DNA of 44,294 nt, taken from positions 1 to 44,294 of the IMG/VR virus record IMGVR_UViG_3300043419_003048, one strand, 5' to 3'. Both the position numbers and the translations under genes were made by a program. The notes under the pieces are model-generated. The model saw only the letters and a program-made list of their open reading frames with translations. It searched no databases and was not told the DNA's origin. Of the stretch, positions 40,953 to 44,294 are shown in pieces. The stretch is from a virus. Numbering within the stretch: position 1 is the first letter of the stretch; the number at the start of each line of letters is the position of its first letter.

Positions 40953-41975
40953 TTGCTCAACATCTTCCTCGGCTATGCGTGCAATTTCTCATGCAGCTAC
41001 TGCCTTCAAGAACTCGATGCGCCCGATGCCGTGCGGCAGCGTCACCCGATCGAGCCCTTCATCGAACGCGTCGTCCCATTCGTCCGGGAGAATGGAATCA
41101 AGCGGATCGACTATTGGGGCGGCGAGCCGCTGCTCTATTGGCGCGAGATCAGCGCCATTCATACGGCGTTTGAGCGCGCGGGGCTGGCTTTCGACTTCGT
41201 GCGCATCACGACCAACGGTAGCCTGCTAGCGCCGGATTTCGTTGGGCCGATGAACGACTGGAACTTCTACGTGGTCGTAAGCGACCATGGCGAGTTCGGC
41301 CAGCCGGCATGGGACATGGTGCGCAGGGTCAAGCGGTCGAGCATTTCGTTTTTGTTCACCGCCGAGAACCCGTTCATCTGGCCGCTTTTCGAAAAGCTCG
41401 ATCGGCTTGAAGCGGACTACGGTCGACCGTTCTGGCCCTATGCCCATTGGGTCCGCACGACCAGGGGGTGCGCGCCGAGATACTGGTTCACGCCTGAGAG
41501 CCTTGACCGCCATGTCGAGCATCTCTGGGAGCTGGCGCGGATGCGGCTTTCTGGACACCGTCATGCCAGCCTTTTCTTCGACGGTCATCTCGATGAATGG
41601 CGTCGCGGCTTGGCGCGCGCAGCAGCTCCCGTGGAGCCGCTGTGCCACAGCGCCAGCCATTTGTCGGTCGATCTCGCCGGCAACCGCTATGCCTGCCACC
41701 ACAGTGTGAAACGCAGCTTCCGGACGGGGCATCTCTTCGACGAGACCGGGCCGCGCGATCAGGGCGAACAAGAAGCTCTCGATCACTCCTGGCGCTGGGT
41801 GAGAAGCGCCGAGTGCCAGGCCTGCCCGGTGCGCTCCTGGTGCCGCGGCAATTGCCATCTGTCGCAGACCCACGAACTCGACTGCAGGCTGTCCCGCGAG
41901 AAGCATCGGGTTTTTGCCTGGCTCGACCAACAAGAGAACGGCGCGCTCGCGCGCAATCAGATCAAGGTGCCCTGA
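40953..41975 (+). CDS. Radical SAM/SPASM protein, first enzyme of the fibre-linked pair
   Basis: 340 residues, TTG start four bases after the previous stop. The AdoMet-binding cluster motif is C10-x3-C14-x2-C17 (YACNFSCSYC), followed by the GGEP motif (DYWGGEPLLYW). The SPASM domain is complete: Cys231-x11-Gly-x4-Cys248, then Cys288-x2-Cys291-x5-Cys297-x3-Cys301 and Cys311, for two auxiliary Fe-S clusters. SPASM enzymes act on peptide side chains: sactionine and other thioether links, formylglycine, or crosslinks. The adjacent Asn-Cys fibre end is the obvious substrate. There is almost no N-terminal extension, so no RRE-type recognition domain. Confidence 0.9.
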   Translation: MLNIFLGYACNFSCSYCLQELDAPDAVRQRHPIEPFIERVVPFVRENGIKRIDYWGGEPLLYWREISAIHTAFERAGLAFDFVRITTNGSLLAPDFVGPMNDWNFYVVVSDHGEFGQPAWDMVRRVKRSSISFLFTAENPFIWPLFEKLDRLEADYGRPFWPYAHWVRTTRGCAPRYWFTPESLDRHVEHLWELARMRLSGHRHASLFFDGHLDEWRRGLARAAAPVEPLCHSASHLSVDLAGNRYACHHSVKRSFRTGHLFDETGPRDQGEQEALDHSWRWVRSAECQACPVRSWCRGNCHLSQTHELDCRLSREKHRVFAWLDQQENGALARNQIKVP

Positions 41976-41976
41976 A

Positions 41977-43350
41977 ATGACCGAAACCCTCGAATACCGG
42001 CTCGCGATGGCGGGCCGGAACGGATACGCACGCGCGCTGCTCTACCGCCCGCACAGCTCAGAACTTCGTTGGGAAGATACCGGCGAGCCCGTCGATCTGC
42101 GGGCGGTCGGCACAAATTACGATCCATCGCCACCCGACTGGACGCCTGCGGAGCCCGTGTCTCCAGCCAATCCGGGTCGCAAAAGCCGCGATATCCGCGT
42201 GCTGAAGATCCAGATGGGGCTCAAGTGCAACTACGCCTGCACCTACTGCAATCAGGCGTCCCAGCCCCATGAAATCCAGGGTGACATGGGCGACGTCCAA
42301 TCCTTCCTGCGCCGCCTCCCGACCTGGTTTGACGGCGGCAAGGAAGGCGATGGCAGCGGCGTGCGCATCGAGTTCTGGGGCGGCGAGCCTCTGGTGTACT
42401 GGAAGACGTTCCGCGTCCTCGCTGGCGCGCTGCGATCGGCCTATCCCAAGGCTCGCTTCAATGTCATCACCAACGGCGCGCTTATCGACGACGACAAGAT
42501 CGAGTTCTTGGACAAGCTCGGCTTCGGCGTCGGCATCAGCCATGACGGCCCGGCCATGCGCTATCGCGGGCCGGACCCGCTCGACGATCCGGACCAGCGC
42601 GCCGGGATCCGCAAGCTCTACGACCGTCTGCGCCCCTGGGGTCGGATCGGGTTCAACTGCGTGCTGCACAAGCACAACATGTCGCTGGTCGCAGTGCGGC
42701 GCCACATTGCCGAGCGCTTGGGCGTGCCGGTCGACGACATTCCGCTCTCCACCGAGGAAATACTGCTGCCCTACGATCAGGGCGGTATCGCTCTCTCGCC
42801 TCAGACCGAGAGCGAGCATCGCGCCTATTTGGAGGCGGTGTTCTGGGAAGCTGTACGCGGTGAGAGCATGCCGATCTCGACCCTACGTTCGAAGATCGAC
42901 GAGTTCTTTCGCTCCATCGCACAGGCACGCCCCGCATCGTCTCTTGGCCAGAAATGCGGCATGGACCGGCCGACCGATCTGGCCGTCGATCTCAAGGGCA
43001 ATGCCCTGACCTGTCAGAATACGAGTGCGGCCACCAAGCACCGGATCGGTTCGATCGAGGCGTTCGAGGACATCCGTCTTACAATGGCCCACCACTGGTC
43101 GACGCGCGTCGAATGCCGGAGCTGCCCGGTGCTGCAGCTTTGCCAAGGCGCCTGCCTCTTCCTCGAAGACGGCCTGTGGCGGCAGGCCTGCGACAACAGC
43201 CTCACCCACAATCTCGCGGTCCTTGCGGCATCCCTCTACTGGCTCACCCGACTCGTCCTCGTTGAAATCGAGGGGCCGGTCATGCGCCGTGACGGTCTGC
43301 CGAACCGTATCCCCGTGATCACGCTGCCGGCGGAACTCGCCGCAGCCTGA
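41977..43350 (+). CDS. Radical SAM/SPASM protein, second enzyme of the fibre-linked pair
   Basis: 457 residues from ATG 41977, one base after the first enzyme's stop. A 70-residue extension (GNxYDPSPP-type, residues 30-65) precedes the cluster motif C84-x3-C88-x2-C91 (LKCNYACTYC). GGEP (FWGGEPLVYW) and VITNGALI follow, then a full SPASM domain: Cys327-x13-Gly-x4-Cys346, Cys380-x2-Cys383-x5-Cys389-x3-Cys393 and Cys405. It clearly belongs to the anSME/RiPP-maturase branch. Two different enzymes imply two steps, two positions, or a working heterodimer. The N-terminal extension may bind substrate. Confidence 0.92.
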   Translation: MTETLEYRLAMAGRNGYARALLYRPHSSELRWEDTGEPVDLRAVGTNYDPSPPDWTPAEPVSPANPGRKSRDIRVLKIQMGLKCNYACTYCNQASQPHEIQGDMGDVQSFLRRLPTWFDGGKEGDGSGVRIEFWGGEPLVYWKTFRVLAGALRSAYPKARFNVITNGALIDDDKIEFLDKLGFGVGISHDGPAMRYRGPDPLDDPDQRAGIRKLYDRLRPWGRIGFNCVLHKHNMSLVAVRRHIAERLGVPVDDIPLSTEEILLPYDQGGIALSPQTESEHRAYLEAVFWEAVRGESMPISTLRSKIDEFFRSIAQARPASSLGQKCGMDRPTDLAVDLKGNALTCQNTSAATKHRIGSIEAFEDIRLTMAHHWSTRVECRSCPVLQLCQGACLFLEDGLWRQACDNSLTHNLAVLAASLYWLTRLVLVEIEGPVMRRDGLPNRIPVITLPAELAAA

Positions 43351-43392
43351 CCTCGCCGCCATTGCTGCGGCATTCATCCCAGGAGAACGACC

Positions 43393-44058
43393 ATGACTGC
43401 CTCGATCGCTCGAGGCCGCGCGCTTCCGCGCGGCATTCGCAACCACAATCCCGGCAATCTGCGTCGGTCGGCTGATCCTTGGCAGGGGCTGGCTGCAACC
43501 CAGCCCGACGCGGAGTTCTTCCGGTTCATATCGGCCAAGTGGGGCATCAGGGCGCTCGCCCGAACCCTCATCGCCTACCAGGACCGGGTCGGGCTGCGGA
43601 ACATCAAGCAGATGATCGGTCGCTGGGCCCCACCCGTCGAAAACGACACAGGCGCCTACGTCCGCGTCGTAGCAGCGGCCGTCGGGGTCGGCGCAGAAGA
43701 GCGGATCGACGTGCATGACTACGCTGTCCTCCGACCATTGGTCCTGGCCATCATCAAGCACGAGAACGGACAGCAGCCCTACACGGATGCCGTGATCGAT
43801 GCAGGGTTGGTTCTGGCAGGTGTCGAGCCGCCGCAGCGTCCGCTGGCAAAGACGCGCACCGTCCAGGGCGGCCAGGTAGCGGCAGGCGCCACGGTCCTCG
43901 GACTAACGGCTGAGGCCGTCCGGCAGGTTGAACCCGCAATCCCCTTGCTGCAGTCGCTGCTTCAGGTGGCGCCGTGGGTAGTTGGCGCCGCCGCGCTGGC
44001 GGGTATCGCCTACATGATCTGGGCCCGGATCGACGATCGACGCAGGGGGCTCCGATGA
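43393..44058 (+). CDS. Phage muramidase-like protein with C-terminal membrane segment
   Basis: 221 residues. The N-terminal 110 residues show the known pattern of phage structural/lysis muralytic proteins: RGIRNHNPGNLRRSADPWQGLA, EFFRFISAKWGIRALARTLIAYQ, IGRWAPPVENDTGAYV. The C-terminus has one strong hydrophobic segment (APWVVGAAALAGIAYMIWA, about 197-215) with a basic tail. Either a virion-attached wall-degrading enzyme or a membrane-anchored endolysin fits. It lies between the radical SAM genes and the spanins. No separate holin is seen; the membrane segment might serve part of that job. Confidence 0.78.
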   Translation: MTASIARGRALPRGIRNHNPGNLRRSADPWQGLAATQPDAEFFRFISAKWGIRALARTLIAYQDRVGLRNIKQMIGRWAPPVENDTGAYVRVVAAAVGVGAEERIDVHDYAVLRPLVLAIIKHENGQQPYTDAVIDAGLVLAGVEPPQRPLAKTRTVQGGQVAAGATVLGLTAEAVRQVEPAIPLLQSLLQVAPWVVGAAALAGIAYMIWARIDDRRRGLR

Positions 44059-44294
44059 TCGCGATCCTCGGCCGACTACTCGCTCCCTATGCCCTCAAGC
44101 TCGCGGGACTCTTCGCAATCATCGGGGCCGTCACCGCGATCCTGCTCGGGGCGCGCCAGGCCGGGCGCAACGCGGAGCGTGTCGAGCGGATGCGCAGAAC
44201 TATTGAGGTGCAACGTGAACAACTGGATGCCGCGTCTCGCCGTCCTCGTGATCGCGACGAGCTTGCTCGCCGGGTGCGCGACGGCTCGTTCTGA
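44055..44294 (+). CDS. Rz-like inner-membrane spanin
   Basis: 79 residues, ATG sharing ATGA with the previous stop. An N-terminal membrane segment (about 12-33, YALKLAGLFAIIGAVTAILL) is followed by a charged helix (AERVERMRRTIEVQREQLDA), the Rz pattern: inner membrane anchor with a coiled coil reaching into the periplasm. It spans the inner side of the lysis spanin bridge. The stop is the last three bases of the window. A lipoprotein frame is embedded in its end. Confidence 0.78.
   Translation: MIAILGRLLAPYALKLAGLFAIIGAVTAILLGARQAGRNAERVERMRRTIEVQREQLDAASRRPRDRDELARRVRDGSF
44215..44294 (+). CDS. Rz1-like outer-membrane lipoprotein spanin, partial, embedded in the Rz frame
   Basis: Reading in a different frame from GTG 44215 gives N-N-W-M-P-R, a hydrophobic signal (LAVLVIATSL) and the lipobox LAGC, followed by ATARS, with no stop before the window end. 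This is a clear lipoprotein signal inside the C-terminal coding part of the Rz-like gene, the arrangement of lambda Rz/Rz1. The protein is cut off at the window edge. Confidence 0.78.
   Translation, partial: MNNWMPRLAVLVIATSLLAGCATARS

Overview
The window is a 44 kb stretch of high-GC DNA. It holds one flanking chromosomal-type gene at the left end (an EamA/DMT permease, 1-957) followed by most of a temperate siphovirus-type prophage. Family content points to an alphaproteobacterial host, probably Hyphomicrobiales/Rhizobiales or a relative: a DUF2924/recombinase operon, DUF3489, DUF6362, DUF6511, DUF6441 and DUF7220 type proteins, and a protease-capsid fusion. That taxonomic call rests on family recognition; no database was searched. 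No rRNA, tRNA or CRISPR array is visible.

Layout. (1) 1194-3641, minus strand: a four-gene operon with a large serine recombinase, the likely integrase. (2) 3818-5285: lysogeny switch, with a CI/LexA-like repressor facing left and an early regulator facing right. Between them are three tandem 9-mers, one a perfect DnaA box. (3) 5492-17054, plus strand: replication and recombination genes, comprising an excisionase-like HTH protein, a Sak4-like ATPase, a possible ssDNA-binding partner, a superfamily 2 helicase, a Cas4-like Fe-S nuclease, a primase-helicase, a RuvC-like nuclease and a ParB-methyltransferase fusion. Two non-coding spacers here carry repeat arrays and competing hairpins. (4) 17082-18685: two leftward accessory genes and a rightward ParD/ParE module with its own promoter. 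(5) 18701-28101: packaging and head genes in lambda order (small and large terminase, gpW-like joiner, portal, prohead protease fused to capsid, decoration protein, connectors, tail tube). (6) 28098-38977: tail genes, including a G/GT chaperone pair joined by a textbook -1 frameshift site (A AAA AAC plus a stem-loop 8 nt downstream), tape measure, NlpC/P60 tail-tip protein, a very long J-like host-specificity protein and distal fibre proteins. (7) 38989-43350: the unusual part. (8) 43393-44294: lysis genes, namely a muramidase-like protein with a C-terminal membrane segment and an Rz/Rz1-type spanin pair in overlapping frames, the second cut by the window end.

The most interesting system is at 38989-43350. 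A tail-fibre-like protein has decapeptide repeats and ends in a run of alternating Asn-Cys (ten Cys in the last 27 residues, eight of them preceded by Asn). Downstream follow a protein with an invasin/Ig-like end and two radical SAM enzymes, each with the CxxxCxxC cluster motif and a full seven-cysteine SPASM domain. This is the layout of a RiPP-type maturation system, but the apparent substrate is the tip of a phage tail fibre. My inference is that the phage crosslinks or otherwise modifies its own fibre tip. The exact chemistry cannot be read from the sequence.
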